DNA from: Amorphochlora amoebiformis
Taxonomy: Eukaryota > Cercozoa > Chlorarachniophyceae
Length of the DNA: 64,000 nucleotides
Direction of reading: 5' to 3'
Assembly: GCA_054601695.1 (NCBI GenBank)
Contig: BAAHQB010000105.1
Span: 1 to 64,000 of the forward strand
The position numbers and the translations under genes are program-made. This document shows, one piece after another, positions 42,421 through 63,520 of the stretch. Below the pieces are notes generated by a model. It saw only the letters and a list, made by a program, of their open reading frames with translations, did no database searches and was not told the DNA's origin. Within the stretch, counting starts at the first letter, position 1, and the number at the start of each line of letters is the position of its first letter.

Positions 42421-42493
42421 AATATACGTACATATCTTGCAGGTTCATATACAGTATGAGCGATCCACAAGGCAATGTCCACCGTGGTTTTAA
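33480..42493 (+). CDS. Fucosyltransferase-like glycosyltransferase (GT23/NodZ type)
   Basis: Sixteen exons (33480-33683, 33990-34037, 34519-34562, 36155-36233, 36978-37045, 37622-37657, 37729-37753, 38241-38309, 39052-39101, 39153-39216, 40355-40455, 41666-41728, 41810-41869, 41930-41969, 42035-42073, 42443-42493) sum to 1041 nt and encode 346 residues. [11 protein letters not shown] at about 192-202 is the donor-binding GVHxRxTDK motif of fucosyltransferases that use GDP-fucose. [29 protein letters not shown] and [18 protein letters not shown] follow in the order seen in protist and bacterial relatives. The start ATG has a good context and an upstream in-frame stop, but no membrane anchor is visible, so a Golgi location is not shown; an upstream exon is possible. 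Exon 7 is only 25 nt. Weak points are the donor of exon 3 (GTTGGC) and the last junction: without it, translation stops at TGA 42077-42079. Confidence 0.85.
39964..40053 (+). repeat. (TATG)n tetranucleotide tract
   Basis: About 20 units with two interruptions (GTAGGAATG and GTACGTATG), in the intron before glycosyltransferase exon 11. The only long tetranucleotide run in the window. Confidence 0.9.
40690..41335 (+). repeat. Three diverged copies of a TACTGTATCAATGTACATAA-type unit
   Basis: Copies lie at about 40715-40765, 41062-41135 and 41222-41270, and the last two share GCCTAAATGAGGTACTGTAT-like text. A second small unit (TGTATCCATGTACACAATAT) follows each of the last two. All are within a glycosyltransferase intron. 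Confidence 0.65.
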
Positions 42494-42737
42494 GTGGTCA
42501 GGGTGTAGTTCATTGCTGTAGGGCACACGGATTGTCTTTTTTAGATGTCAACGTTAAATTTCCGACTTCCAATATCATACATAAATATTATATACGTATG
42601 TCACATGATAGTAATAATTTGATAATGACGATATATTTAAATATAAGTACATGTGTATGTCTGGATATGTATATATCTAGATATATATACATATATATTA
42701 TATATATATATATATATATAATATATATATATACTAG

Positions 42738-42770
<33 letters not shown>

Positions 42771-43139
42771 TATAGTATCAACAACCTCTAGAACCTACTA
42801 GACCTATCGCTGAGTCCTAAAGATAGACTATGTTCAATCGTTGTAGACCTACACCAGCTATAACAACTACTGTTGTATAACTATTAGAATCACTGGCGTT
42901 AATAGTTGCAACTTGGTACTCTAAATTCTTCAGTAGTGACCCATACCGTAGCGGCTACGCTCATGTCCAGATATGTTGATTCATTATCTAGATTATAGTT
43001 ACATGATCTAGATGATGATTGTTTATCATGTTGTACAATGTTGTCATAGCCGCATGATCTATCTAAGTCTCTACGTACGTATTATTACGTCTAGTACGTA
43101 GACCTCATCATTGGGTACGCATACGTATTTGATGTATAA

Positions 43140-43176
<37 letters not shown>

Positions 43177-43182
43177 ATACGT

Positions 43183-43217
<35 letters not shown>

Positions 43218-43818
43218 CATATATGTAATATACTATGATACGGTATACATTATATCATTAGGATTCATTACGTATACGTATAACAACGTGTACAACATAT
43301 TGACAATGTGATAGTTGTGCCACTTGTGTGTGTGCGTTTCGTGTTGTATATTATTGAAGCAAGTGAAGGTGTATACAAATGTCTAGGCGCATATAGCTAT
43401 GCAATGCAATACAAATTGATGTCAGTAATAATATTATCTCAATTTTATTATACGTAAGTGCGTACGCAAATATTCAGCTGTCTTAGTATCCGTATTGATA
43501 CGTACTTACCAGCGTTGACCCTCTAGTGAGTACATTTACGTGCAACACCCACAAGATACGTACGTACGTATTCTTCTCATCTTTATAATTTCTACTCTCT
43601 CTAGTCTCTCCCTAGGCCAATTAAAAAATTTGCTCCTCCACCATACGTCTAGACGTACTAATGCGTAGAACACCTAGAGTTTTTGTCACGTGTGTGATAT
43701 TTGAAAAATATCAGATACGAGAAATATATACATATTATACATTATATATATTTATATCTATATATATATATATATATATATATATTTTATCTAGATATAT
43801 GTATATGCGTATATATAC

Positions 43819-43867
<49 letters not shown>

Positions 43868-44372
43868 AATACTAGATTGGGGAATAGACCAAGTATTAAG
43901 GCACACGTCGGGCACAAAGTCATAGTTGCTTAATAGTCTTAGGATAGATTCTAGAGATTAGGCTAGATAATAATCAGACCTGCCGAAAATTTTAGAATTA
44001 TCTAGCAACTGACAAGGCAATCCAATTGCTAGAATTGTGTCTTTGTGCAGTATTCGTAGTGTATTAGATCTAGTAGGTGGACATTTAGTACATACGGTCT
44101 AGACGGTTACTACAATGAGTTTACAAAGATTGATCTGGACTAAACTCTAGTAAACTTCCTCTGATTATATTATATGGGTTCTTGCACGACCAAGTCTAGA
44201 AGTACACATACTACTACATACGAAATACTATTCTCGTGACGACGATGAGTGCGCATGCTAGATTACTAGTTGCCGGTTCACACCGAGTCGGCGGCCCCCT
44301 CCTTGTGAGTCGGAGTCCTAGACCTGATAAAACGGAATCCACTAAGAGCAAACTCATTCGCCGGTTTTGAGT
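42494..44372. other. Convergent intergenic region without a recognised gene
   Basis: Between the 3' ends of the glycosyltransferase (+) and HMG-box (-) genes. 42770-43640 and 43880-44370 are unusually free of (TA)n and rich in TCTAGA-like and ACGTACGT-like words. No reading frame with splice support was found. Confidence 0.5.
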
Positions 44373-44618
44373 TCATACCTCCACCTCTTTTTCTTCCATA
44401 GACGGCTGAGGAGTTGCCTTTTGGGCGGAAATTCCATTCTGAACCTTAAATTGTTTAAAACTCTAAAAAAATTACATTGGATGGATGTACTACTATATAT
44501 CAAACAGTAGGCAAATACATATGCATATCTATATACATATACATACACATATATATATTTATGTATAATTATATATATATATATATGTATATATGTATAT
44601 ATATTAGTATACATACAT

Positions 44619-44661
<43 letters not shown>

Positions 44662-44668
44662 ATAATAT

Positions 44669-44718
<50 letters not shown>

Positions 44719-44841
44719 AAAAAAAAAAAATATATATTGTATATATATATATATTATATATACATAAATGTATGCAATATGTGTATGTGTATAATGTCTA
44801 ACCCTAACACTAATATATATATATATATATATACATATATA

Positions 44842-44879
<38 letters not shown>

Positions 44880-44926
44880 TAATATATATATATATATATA
44901 TGTACATAATATAGTATATGTTTATC

Positions 44927-44957
<31 letters not shown>

Positions 44958-45070
44958 TATATAAATATATATATATATACATATATATACATATAAACAT
45001 ATATATACACAAATATACACATATATTACATACACATAATATTTTCACATACATATATACATATATATAA

Positions 45071-45117
<47 letters not shown>

Positions 45118-45247
45118 GTACACACACACACACACATATGTATATATGTGCGTGTGTACACACACACATATATATATATATATAATATGTACATATATAT
45201 ATGTATATATATACATATATATATATATATAGATGTATATATATACG

Positions 45248-45305
<58 letters not shown>

Positions 45306-45323
45306 CATATATTTACATATATA

Positions 45324-45362
<39 letters not shown>

Positions 45363-45606
45363 CTTGCCACCTCTCCCTTGTTCCCGCCCTCTTCCTGTCT
45401 CACAGGTTGCTGTTTCTCCTCAGACTCAACTTCTTGCAGCTTCTCATGTAGATTGTCATTGAAGTCATGTGAAGAGCTCTCTAAAGTAGAATGAAGACGA
45501 CGTTTGAAAGTCCTGGAAGATGCAGATTATATATTATGTCTGTATTCTCTATGTACGCATGTATGTATACATGACATATGTATATCAATACATATATATA
45601 TATATA

Positions 45607-45647
<41 letters not shown>

Positions 45648-45711
45648 ATATGTATATGTATTCGCCATGTATATGTATATAAATATATATGCATATATAT
45701 GTATCTATATA

Positions 45712-45747
<36 letters not shown>

Positions 45748-45799
45748 TATATATATACATATATATGGATATATATATATTATTTATAATAGATATATA

Positions 45800-45842
<43 letters not shown>

Positions 45843-46520
45843 ATCGTATAATATATATACATATATATACACAAATATTATAATATATTATATGGATACT
45901 CAAAATGTTACGTTGGATAAGAGAGATTACCTCTCTCTACGGTCGGAGGATTTGTTCTTGAACTGCAAGGTGTACTGTACTTCAAGGTTACCATTCTTAC
46001 GGCGTTTTTGTTTTCGACGTGTCCCGCAGGTCGATATCTCTTTCTTTGCTGGTCTAGGTGTCTTCAGGACTTTGCGTTTGGCCATTTTCTTCTTCTGAAT
46101 TAGATTCCACAAATAAGCGCGCAAGAGAGCTTGAACATTGATGGAATCAGATACCATGGTCATGTTGTTCGATCCCTCGCTCTCATCTGGCACGGGAGTC
46201 TCTAGGCTTCTACGTTTGACCTTCGCCTTCTTCTGAATTCAATCATATCACTAAGACTTCACAACTTTTGTGCCCCTCGATGCAGGCGTTACATGTTGCA
46301 AAGGTGGGGAACCGCCCGCGACTGTCCTCATAAATTCACGCTCTCCACTCTGAACAGCAGCCCAAGCAGCGAAGGTTCGATTCAGAATAGCGCTGATTTT
46401 CTCTTCTGTGACGGCTCGAAAGTTCTTCGCGTGGTCATCCACCTTGGTAATACATATATACATACATATATATATATATATATGTTATTATATATGTGTA
46501 TATGTATATATAAATATACT

Positions 46521-46618
<98 letters not shown>

Positions 46619-46623
46619 TAAAT

Positions 46624-46667
<44 letters not shown>

Positions 46668-47016
46668 GGTATATATATTCATATATATATGCACACACAT
46701 ATATATTTTATATTATATATATATATATATATATATATGTTATGTATATATATATATGTATATTATATATATATATATGTATCATGTCCATACGATATAT
46801 GTATATATATATGTATATATATATACAAATATATATATATATATATATATATATTGTAAACATGTTTAGATAATATTTTACACACATTTAAATGTATGCA
46901 TATACATATATATTACATATATATATAATATATATAATATATCTATATATATATATATATGTATAAATAGATTAAAATTAGTTATTATGTAATATATATG
47001 TTTACATATATACACC

Positions 47017-47056
<40 letters not shown>

Positions 47057-47060
47057 ATTG

Positions 47061-47102
<42 letters not shown>

Positions 47103-47195
47103 TGTATACAAGCATCAATTTACACACGCATGTATAAGTATATATATATACATATTTATATATATATATATATATATATACATATGTGATGTATA

Positions 47196-47235
<40 letters not shown>

Positions 47236-47651
47236 GTGTGTGTATAATATATATATATATACAACTAGATGTACCCACCCATTCAAAAAACGAGATCTTG
47301 TCCGATTCTGCCCAAGCCCGCTCGCGCGAAACTTTCTTACGCTTGTATGACAGCTGAGGTTAGTGTTATATCACACCAGTTGTGGGTAATGATGATATAG
47401 AAAACCTGTTTCTTCTCGGATAAGCCTTTCCAACCCTTGAGAATCTTGTACTTAAGTTCGTCTTCGGGCACGGTGTCCTTATACTTGCTCTCGACTAGGA
47501 TTCGGTAGTTTGCAAAAGCACTTTTCAGCTCGTCCTGTCCAAGAAGTAAATTAGAAAATGTTTTACAATCTTGGAATAGACGCTGTCTTGATATCTGACC
47601 TGGTTGACTGAGGAACCCTCCTGAACAGGAATAGCAGCCTACATATATATA

Positions 47652-47712
<61 letters not shown>

Positions 47713-47892
47713 GCATGCTATACACTTGAAATATATGAACAAATAACAAATATATGAATGCATAACTGCAGGTATCATATATATGAAAATACACAGATAC
47801 TTATATATTTATGTGTATATCATATGTGTAAATGTATTTATATGTATATGTATATATATGTGTATACATACATACATATGTGTATATGTATG

Positions 47893-47928
<36 letters not shown>

Positions 47929-48178
47929 TATATTTATGTATGTGTATATTTATGTAGATACGAGTATATATATATATATATCTGTACATAAATATATATA
48001 TATATATATGTACATATATATATATATATATGTATAATATATATATTATATATATATATATATATTATATTTATGTGTGTACATAATGTATACATATAAT
48101 ATACATATATATATATATATATATATATGTATTATATATGTATATATATATATATTATATGTGTACAAACATGTATAT

Positions 48179-48210
<32 letters not shown>

Positions 48211-48270
48211 CATGTGTATATATGCACACGTTTATACATGTAACTTCTCATGCATATATAGCATAAACAT

Positions 48271-48305
<35 letters not shown>

Positions 48306-48335
48306 AATATATTATATATGTGTATATATATATAC

Positions 48336-48391
<56 letters not shown>

Positions 48392-49344
48392 GTAAATACT
48401 TGCTTCTGAATCCACTGCTCCTCTGCGCCCGAAGACTTGTACTCTGCCATCTTGGTCACATACTCCTCTCGCAGTTTCGAATATTTAGCCTCGTACTCAG
48501 CTCGCTCGCCTCCACAAGACTTCCAGCTAAATAGTCAAACATAAGAGGGAAATATCCAAGCGAGTATGGTTCGGCACCGTTCAGCCAGCTCGCCATGAGT
48601 TGGAATCTTCTCTCCGTTCTCGCGAACATCATATCGAACTGTTCATGCATTACCGCATTCAGAAACATTGACATCACTGCGATTAATTTGGTTTACCTTT
48701 GCGACAGAATAGGACGTACGCGTTAGGCGGTACTTTGGGTTTTTTTGGGTCACGAGGTATCTTTACTTTCATCTTCTTCGAGGCAATCTTTGGGACAATC
48801 TTAGGGCCAGTTGGGACATCATCGTCAGAACTCTCATGTTTTTCCTTCTCGTCCCATTTTTTCTTGGCATCCGACGCATTGTAGGCCTCCATATCTTCTT
48901 GATACTTGGCCTTGAGAAGCTGAGCCTTGGACTCGAACTCCGATTTGTTGACTTGACTGAGAGCACTCCATTTGGCGGCGATATCTTTCATCTGGGTTAA
49001 CATATCGTCAGCAAGAGGAGGTGAAGGAAGAAGATACTTGCCGGCAATTTTTGGTCGCCAGCATTGGATCGCTCAGATTGCGAGAAGAGAAGATATGCAG
49101 ATGGAGACTTCTTGGGCTTGTTTGGGTCCTTCTTCGGGGCTTTTTTCCTCCTTTTGCATGGCTTTGGGTTTTGGGCTTCCCATCGAGCTTTTGCTCCAGA
49201 CTTTTCATACTCTTCCATTTTGCACTTGTACTCCTGGACATTTTGTTATTTATAGCAAAGAATATATATATTTATATATATATATATATATATATTTGTA
49301 TATTTATATATATACGTACATATACATATATATATATATATATG

Positions 49345-49377
<33 letters not shown>

Positions 49378-49515
49378 TTTTGTATGTCTATATACATATA
49401 TATATATGTATGTATGTAAATATCATAAAAATACACATAAACTTGTAGAATATACTAACTGTGTATTTACGGATATACATACAAATATGTATAGGTGTGT
49501 ATGTATATATACATG

Positions 49516-49586
<71 letters not shown>

Positions 49587-49677
49587 CACGTATGTATAGA
49601 TGTATACACATACATATGTAAATATTTTAATACATATATACATATATATATATATATATGTGTGTATTCATATCTAC

Positions 49678-49733
<56 letters not shown>

Positions 49734-49837
49734 CAATATATGTATAATTGTACATATCTAAATACCTACATACGTACGAATACTACATATATATATATAT
49801 ATATGTATGTAATATACATATATATATATATATTATG

Positions 49838-49920
<83 letters not shown>

Positions 49921-50067
49921 TATATATATTTATTTATATATATTTCTATATATAATTATATACATCGATATATATGTATATATATATATAATATTATGTA
50001 CATCGATATATATATATATAATTATATATATCGATATATATATAAATATATATATATACGTACATAC

Positions 50068-50105
<38 letters not shown>

Positions 50106-50181
50106 ATATATATATATATATGTATATATATGTATATATAAACATATATGTATGTTTATATATATAAACATATATTTATAT

Positions 50182-50222
<41 letters not shown>

Positions 50223-50351
50223 TAATATATAAACATATCTTAGATATATATACATATGTCTGTTTATAATTTATATATATATATATATATATGTACATAT
50301 ATATATATATTATATGAATGTATGTATATATATATATATGTATATTTATGT

Positions 50352-50405
<54 letters not shown>

Positions 50406-50426
50406 GACATTGTATACAACTTCTAT

Positions 50427-50477
<51 letters not shown>

Positions 50478-50545
50478 ACACACATATATATATATATATA
50501 TATACACATATATATGTGTGTGTGTGTGTACGTGTGTGTGTATAG

Positions 50546-50626
<81 letters not shown>

Positions 50627-50693
50627 CGTGTGTGTGTATAGATACATATATACATGTGTATATATAATATATATGTATATATATATATATGTA

Positions 50694-50724
<31 letters not shown>

Positions 50725-50798
50725 TTATTGTGTTGTATGCAATGTGTATGGATATATATCATGTGTTATATTACATTACATATCTACAATATATATAC

Positions 50799-50831
<33 letters not shown>

Positions 50832-50879
50832 TTGTATATTTATATATATATATATATATTTGTATGTATATATACTTAT

Positions 50880-50973
<94 letters not shown>

Positions 50974-51050
50974 TATATGTATGTTTATATATGAATACAT
51001 ACATATATATATATAAATATATGCATACATATATGTATATATATATATAC

Positions 51051-51096
<46 letters not shown>

Positions 51097-52193
51097 AAAG
51101 ATAACAATAAAACTGCAACCTTGAGAGCCTTTTCGCGTTCTTGCTCAAATACAGCCTTCTCATCTTGATCTAGCTTCCTCCACTCTTCACCTGAGCTCGA
51201 AATTTACGTTTAAATCAGAAAATTATAGATGATAGTGATGTAATCTCACCTATGGCAGCCATAATTTCTTTTTGGAGACGCTTGTCTTCGGAATCTTGAC
51301 GAATCTCCGCTCTCCGCTTCTTTGAGAACAGGAAAAACGAGGAGATGGGCTTCTTGGGAAGAGCCGGATCCCTTAAAGGCTTGGGTCTTCGTTTTCGTTG
51401 TTTTAACTTCTTGGCCGAGGCAACCTTCGGCTTGGATACCAGTTGTGCTTTCAGCAAGGGAGCCTTTTTCACCATGGGCAGGACCGGCTTCGGACATTCA
51501 GTAGCTAGGAGCTCACTCTTCTCTTTCTCTAGCTTTTTCTTTTGAAGGTCAGATTCTCCTTCCGAAGACGAGTAGGCCTCGCTAGTGGCTTCCTCCTCTG
51601 AAAAAATTATTGTTGTCACTGACTGGCCAAACCTGCCGACGAACGTCCAAAACCAGTATTGGCACCGATAACAGAAAGAGAATCCTCAGCATTCCTGGCC
51701 ATCGATTCAAAATCATCCTCACGAATAGGCTCGGACGGCTGAGACTTTCCAGCGGCAATAAGGAGAAGGTTCCGGGGCATATTGGTCGGGCGAAATCTGG
51801 ATCGACTTATGGCGCCAACTGGTGTGGTGATTTTTAAATTTTCGGCTGAAAAGAAATTTTGAGATCTTCTCGGCTTGGATACGGCCGCGGGTGCAGGATT
51901 TGGCCCTCCATTTCCATTCAGAATCTTGAGGGATATTGTCCTTCCTGAACCTTTTTTTTTTCCTCAACGCAAACAAGACACTCCACACACTCTAAAAGTA
52001 GGTAATTATAGTGGGTTGAGAGGTAAGTAGGCTCTGCTACAGAAGAGAGTAATAGGGCGAACATAAATTGGTGATTTTAAGCTGTAAATTCAAATTCGAG
52101 AAGTTTTGGAAATGGCTGGCTTACGTCAGTCACTCCAAAGAGGACAGAAGCAGCATGGGAAGAAATTGAAATGTCAATGTCAAGCTGAATCAT
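44373..52193 (-). CDS. Multi-HMG-box chromatin protein
   Basis: Sixteen exons on the minus strand (52193-52125, 51924-51633, 51597-51250, 51190-51120, 49233-49042, 48991-48697, 48638-48578, 48526-48400, 47638-47600, 47534-47406, 47353-47279, 46442-46293, 46232-46155, 46094-45976, 45512-45371, 44438-44373) sum to 2253 nt, 750 residues. Three HMG boxes, each split by introns, start at about residues 197, 296 and 405: [31 protein letters not shown] and [18 protein letters not shown]. Each is followed by its helix 2-3 half, for example [21 protein letters not shown] degenerate fourth box ([15 protein letters not shown]) lies near 527-541. The tail is basic, then acidic (MEEKEVEV). HMG boxes bind and bend DNA in the nucleus. 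The intron after 49042 starts GCAAGT. Weak points are the first exon, the donor at 45975 and the last two exons; an unspliced stop would fall at 45927-45929. Confidence 0.85.
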
Positions 52194-52298
52194 CTGTAAT
52201 TAATAAAAATTTTGTACTGAAGTTCGACATTGTTATTGTACATTGAATTCGAATGGTACAGCTGTATACTATGATCACCACTGTCAGCCTCATGCATG

Positions 52299-52362
52299 CC
52301 TCATGCATGCCATAAATACTGAGTTTGAACCCTCATGCATGCCATAAATACTGAGTTTGAAC
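52299..52362. repeat. Perfect 32-bp tandem duplication upstream of the HMG-box gene
   Basis: Two adjacent identical copies beginning CCTCATGCATGCCATAAATA, preceded by a partial third (CTCATGCATGC at about 52290). It lies 106 bp before the predicted start codon on the minus strand, so a role in that promoter is possible but untested. Confidence 0.9.
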
Positions 52363-52776
52363 ATGAAGCGCATCCATAAACTTGATGGCAATTTAATTGT
52401 GTACCATTTATTACGGTTCAGTGCGACAAGTAGAGATGTCTAATATCAATTGTATTATCATAGTATATATATATGTGTCTGATATGTATATATATATATG
52501 TATATATGTATATTTAATTATATATATATATACATATATATTATATAATATACGTTATATAATATAATCTGTATAAGCCTGTAGAATTTCTAGACTTACT
52601 TTTCCCAAAACTTACATATCAGAACTACCCAACAGCACGTGCTACTACTAGTACTAGTTTCTGAAACTTAATTAGATCCCAGATAAGTTAGATCAGTAGG
52701 TATCTAACTCTCTAAATTTGATGCACAGCTTTAGTTCAATGAACTTCAATCCTAATAAATATGGATCTGGTAAATA

Positions 52777-52816
<40 letters not shown>

Positions 52817-52892
52817 TAGTATATTATGTATACATTTGTTAATTAATAGATGTACATATATGTGACTATTATGTGTATTCACACGTACATAC

Positions 52893-52942
<50 letters not shown>

Positions 52943-53024
52943 CGTATAAGATACATATATATATATATATGTATATATACATATGTATGTATATGTATAT
53001 TATAATATTTATACATATAATATT

Positions 53025-53072
<48 letters not shown>

Positions 53073-53176
53073 TATATATACAATGTTACATTTACAGATC
53101 CACACACAGATTACACATAACTACATGTATAAATGTTTACATCTATTACATGTGTGTGCATATGTATGTATATGTG

Positions 53177-53227
<51 letters not shown>

Positions 53228-53237
53228 GTATATTTAT

Positions 53238-53275
<38 letters not shown>

Positions 53276-53281
53276 TACATA

Positions 53282-53333
<52 letters not shown>

Positions 53334-53375
53334 TTCATACACATATTTATACATGTGTGTAGATACGTTAATATA

Positions 53376-53677
53376 TCACGTTGTATTTTTATGGAATTTG
53401 ATGACCTTCTTCATGTGTCTTAGCTTACGTTTTAGATGCTTCAACTTTGCCTCAAACCTGGTGGAAGAAATTCACACCTTTTGTCAGGAGAGCTAGTTTA
53501 ATGCAGAGTAGAATTCGGTTTAGGATTGTAAGAATCTAGGTTTGTTATCTGCTTACTCGTTCAGCTTGTTGTAAAACTCGATACCGTCGAGCTATGTATG
53601 CAGACATAAGCAAATACGTATATGTATGTATATATATATATGTATTATAATATAATATATATATATATATATACATG

Positions 53678-53725
<48 letters not shown>

Positions 53726-53740
53726 GCATACATATCTATG

Positions 53741-53771
<31 letters not shown>

Positions 53772-53851
53772 CTATTATATATATATATATATGTATATAT
53801 GTATATATACACACATATATATGTATACGTATATATATATATATATACATA

Positions 53852-53898
<47 letters not shown>

Positions 53899-53909
53899 TA
53901 TATATATAG

Positions 53910-53940
<31 letters not shown>

Positions 53941-54066
53941 AAGAGCGAGAGAGAGAGCGGAAGAGAGAGAGAGAGCGCGGGAGAGAGAGAGAGAGAGAGA
54001 GAGAGAGGAGGTTGAGAGAGAGAGAGAAAGGAGAGATAGGAGTGTGAGAGCGAGAGAGAGAGAGGA

Positions 54067-54164
<98 letters not shown>

Positions 54165-54445
54165 GTATACATATATCTATATAGTTGAATAAATATGAGT
54201 AAATATATACATATTAATATACATACATATGTATAATATCTGTACATAAATAGATTTCTGTATTAAAGAATGTACAAGGTTTTGCCTAGTAGTGTAGCCA
54301 TCATCCTTCAATTTTGCTTTCGGCACTTCAATACAGTTACAATCGTCAGTCTTCTTGGGATCGGTGTTATTCTTGTTTCCTTTTCGGTCACGGTTTGGAG
54401 AATTGTGAGCTATAAACAATGCATATGAAATAATATAAGTGTTCA

Positions 54446-54481
<36 letters not shown>

Positions 54482-54847
54482 TATATATATTCCTAACTAG
54501 ATATCTAAGATATTAAATTTGTATGTATGTACACACATATGTGTATGTACAAATATAATATATACATACATATATATATATATATATATATGTAGGGTAA
54601 CTTAAAAATACATACTTGCAAGCTTTCAAATTCATCCAACCTCAAAATATATATTAATGTACACTACGCAATCGTCAAAGCACATAAATGACCAATACAA
54701 GTAATCTTTCGGGTGATCACGCACACGGCAAGCATGTTTCTCTTATAGGAGGTAAACTTAAGCTTCCATTTACTTACCTGCATGGCTATACAACAATAAT
54801 ACATTTTTTATATATTATATATTTTATAATTATGTGTATTCATAAAC

Positions 54848-54895
<48 letters not shown>

Positions 54896-54962
54896 ATATT
54901 GCTATATATCTATATGTTTATATATAATATGATACCTATATGTGTATTATACATATACATAA

Positions 54963-55019
<57 letters not shown>

Positions 55020-55355
55020 TTTACATGGTAATATACGTACAAATGTTTTTAAATACTTACACCGCACAATACTACCTAACATGGGATGCTTGTTGGCAGC
55101 GAGGATTTCGCTGGCTCCGTCTGCGTGGCTGACCGCCTTTCTCTAATGTGACATATGGAAAAACATATATCTCTATTCTCTTCTCCATGCCATCCTCCCC
55201 TCCCACCCCTCTCTCCTCTCTCTCTCCAAGTCCTCTCTTTCTATCACTCATGCAATATTTGAACGTACCAATCTTCCTCCAGTCATGGTTCCAAAGGCCT
55301 CCACGATGGTTATAACCATCAAAACTAGTCTAAGAATCCGAATCGAGACCTTCAT
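53376..55355 (-). CDS. Small secreted basic protein, unrecognised
   Basis: Five exons on the minus strand (55355-55269, 55142-55061, 54409-54276, 53591-53557, 53457-53376) sum to 420 nt, 139 residues. The N-terminus [20 protein letters not shown] is a clear signal-peptide pattern: basic start, hydrophobic core at 5-18, then small residues. The mature part has a charged segment ([14 protein letters not shown]), a lone CNC at about 79-81 and a predicted amphipathic basic helix ([21 protein letters not shown] at about 109-130). It ends at TGA 53376-53378; a donor at 53405 (GTCATC) would be the alternative. Export is inferred from the N-terminus alone. No family is recognised. The HMG-box gene lies 1.2 kb downstream on the same strand. 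Confidence 0.6.
53908..54102 (+). repeat. Polypurine (GA)n tract between (TA)n tracts
   Basis: About 190 nt of almost pure purine on the plus strand with scattered C. It lies in the intron between the third and fourth exons of the small secreted protein and runs directly into (TA)n on both sides. Confidence 0.95.
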
Positions 55356-55590
55356 ATTGCTTACAAGAATGGGAGACTTTGCGCTTTGCAGGGGTCGAGA
55401 TCAGTCTGTTGCCTTTGATTTGAGATCCTCCAGAGTCTGAAATTGAATACCAAGAATCAATCCACGATGGGGAGAATATCCTAAATCTATTATTAGAAGA
55501 AGGGTTCCAAATGAAAACTTAAGACATATGTTAAGAGAAGATAGTCAAATGAAATTTAGAGTTAAGATATTCTAATACGCCAATAATCGT

Positions 55591-55949
55591 TTAGCTTTGT
55601 GAAAAGGTAGGTGTATGCGTGTGGCTGAAGAGCACGACCAGGCCGTTCGTATCCACGTATCCCAGATTGGAGTTAAGATAAGCAAGATAGCTCTGAAATG
55701 AAAGTCGACCTGCGATACCCAGCCCTCTTTGGCATCTTGGCCTTCTTCTTCATCCTGACAACCCAACAGGCCATCTTCGGCTTCGAGACGACGTCATCGT
55801 CGACATTGAGTACAGTGGGAGATTCCACGGGAAGGAAGAAGCCACCTTCGTTCTTTGCGAGCCCAAACACAGTGACGGGCTTAGAGAGTGAGGTTGAGGA
55901 AACCGTATAGGGATGCGCAATAGCTGATTCGTCATTGTCAGATCGAGCA
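55591..55949 (-). CDS. Possible lysine-rich gene fragment upstream of the secreted-protein gene
   Basis: Exon 55949-55763 (acceptor GGTCCAG) reads ARSDNDESAIAHPYTVSS and later VDDDVVSKPKMACW. A 70-nt intron ending TTTCATTTCAG would join it to 55692-55591, which reads SYLAYLNSNLGYVDTNGL and stops with TAA. VSKPK followed by a lysine-rich stretch recalls the segment before HMG box 1 of the neighbouring gene, so it could be a decayed partial copy. The donor (GTTGTC) is poor, and the plus strand is open here too. Confidence 0.3.
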
Positions 55950-56176
55950 CTGGACCCCGCCAGCGGAGGTTAGGGCGATGAATGTTTGCGTGTCGGTTTA
56001 CAACGACAAACACCCGGATAAGGGGGTAACAAAAACCCTTGTATGTTTAACCAGAGTCTATGTTTCCCTAAGTTACATATTTTTTGTAGTTTGAGAGTCA
56101 GGTATGGCCATCGCCCATATGCGAGGTATAAAAAATCTTGCAGATATGAATCATAAAGTTTGTCGTATTTCATAAG

Positions 56177-56190
56177 AGTATATTATATAA
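56177..56190 (+). promoter_or_regulatory. TATA-like element before the methyltransferase-like gene
   Basis: GTATATTATATAAAC ends 4-5 bp before the predicted ATG at 56195. That is too close for a normal TATA box unless the true start is an internal or upstream exon. AT-rich words are common here, so the evidence is weak. Confidence 0.2.
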
Positions 56191-56194
56191 ACAC

Positions 56195-63520
<7,326 letters not shown>

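Noticed and set aside
52299-52362. CRISPR array
   Set aside because: Only two adjacent copies without spacers, in a eukaryotic setting. No array with regular spacers is present in the window.
53645-54247. 200-residue minus-strand frame and the matching plus-strand RE-rich frame
   Set aside because: Products of the (GA)n and (TA)n tracts.
54688-54927. 79-residue plus-strand frame starting [15 protein letters not shown]
   Set aside because: Lies in an intron of the minus-strand secreted-protein gene and soon runs into (TA)n. The minus strand is also open there; no phase-compatible exon could be built on either strand.
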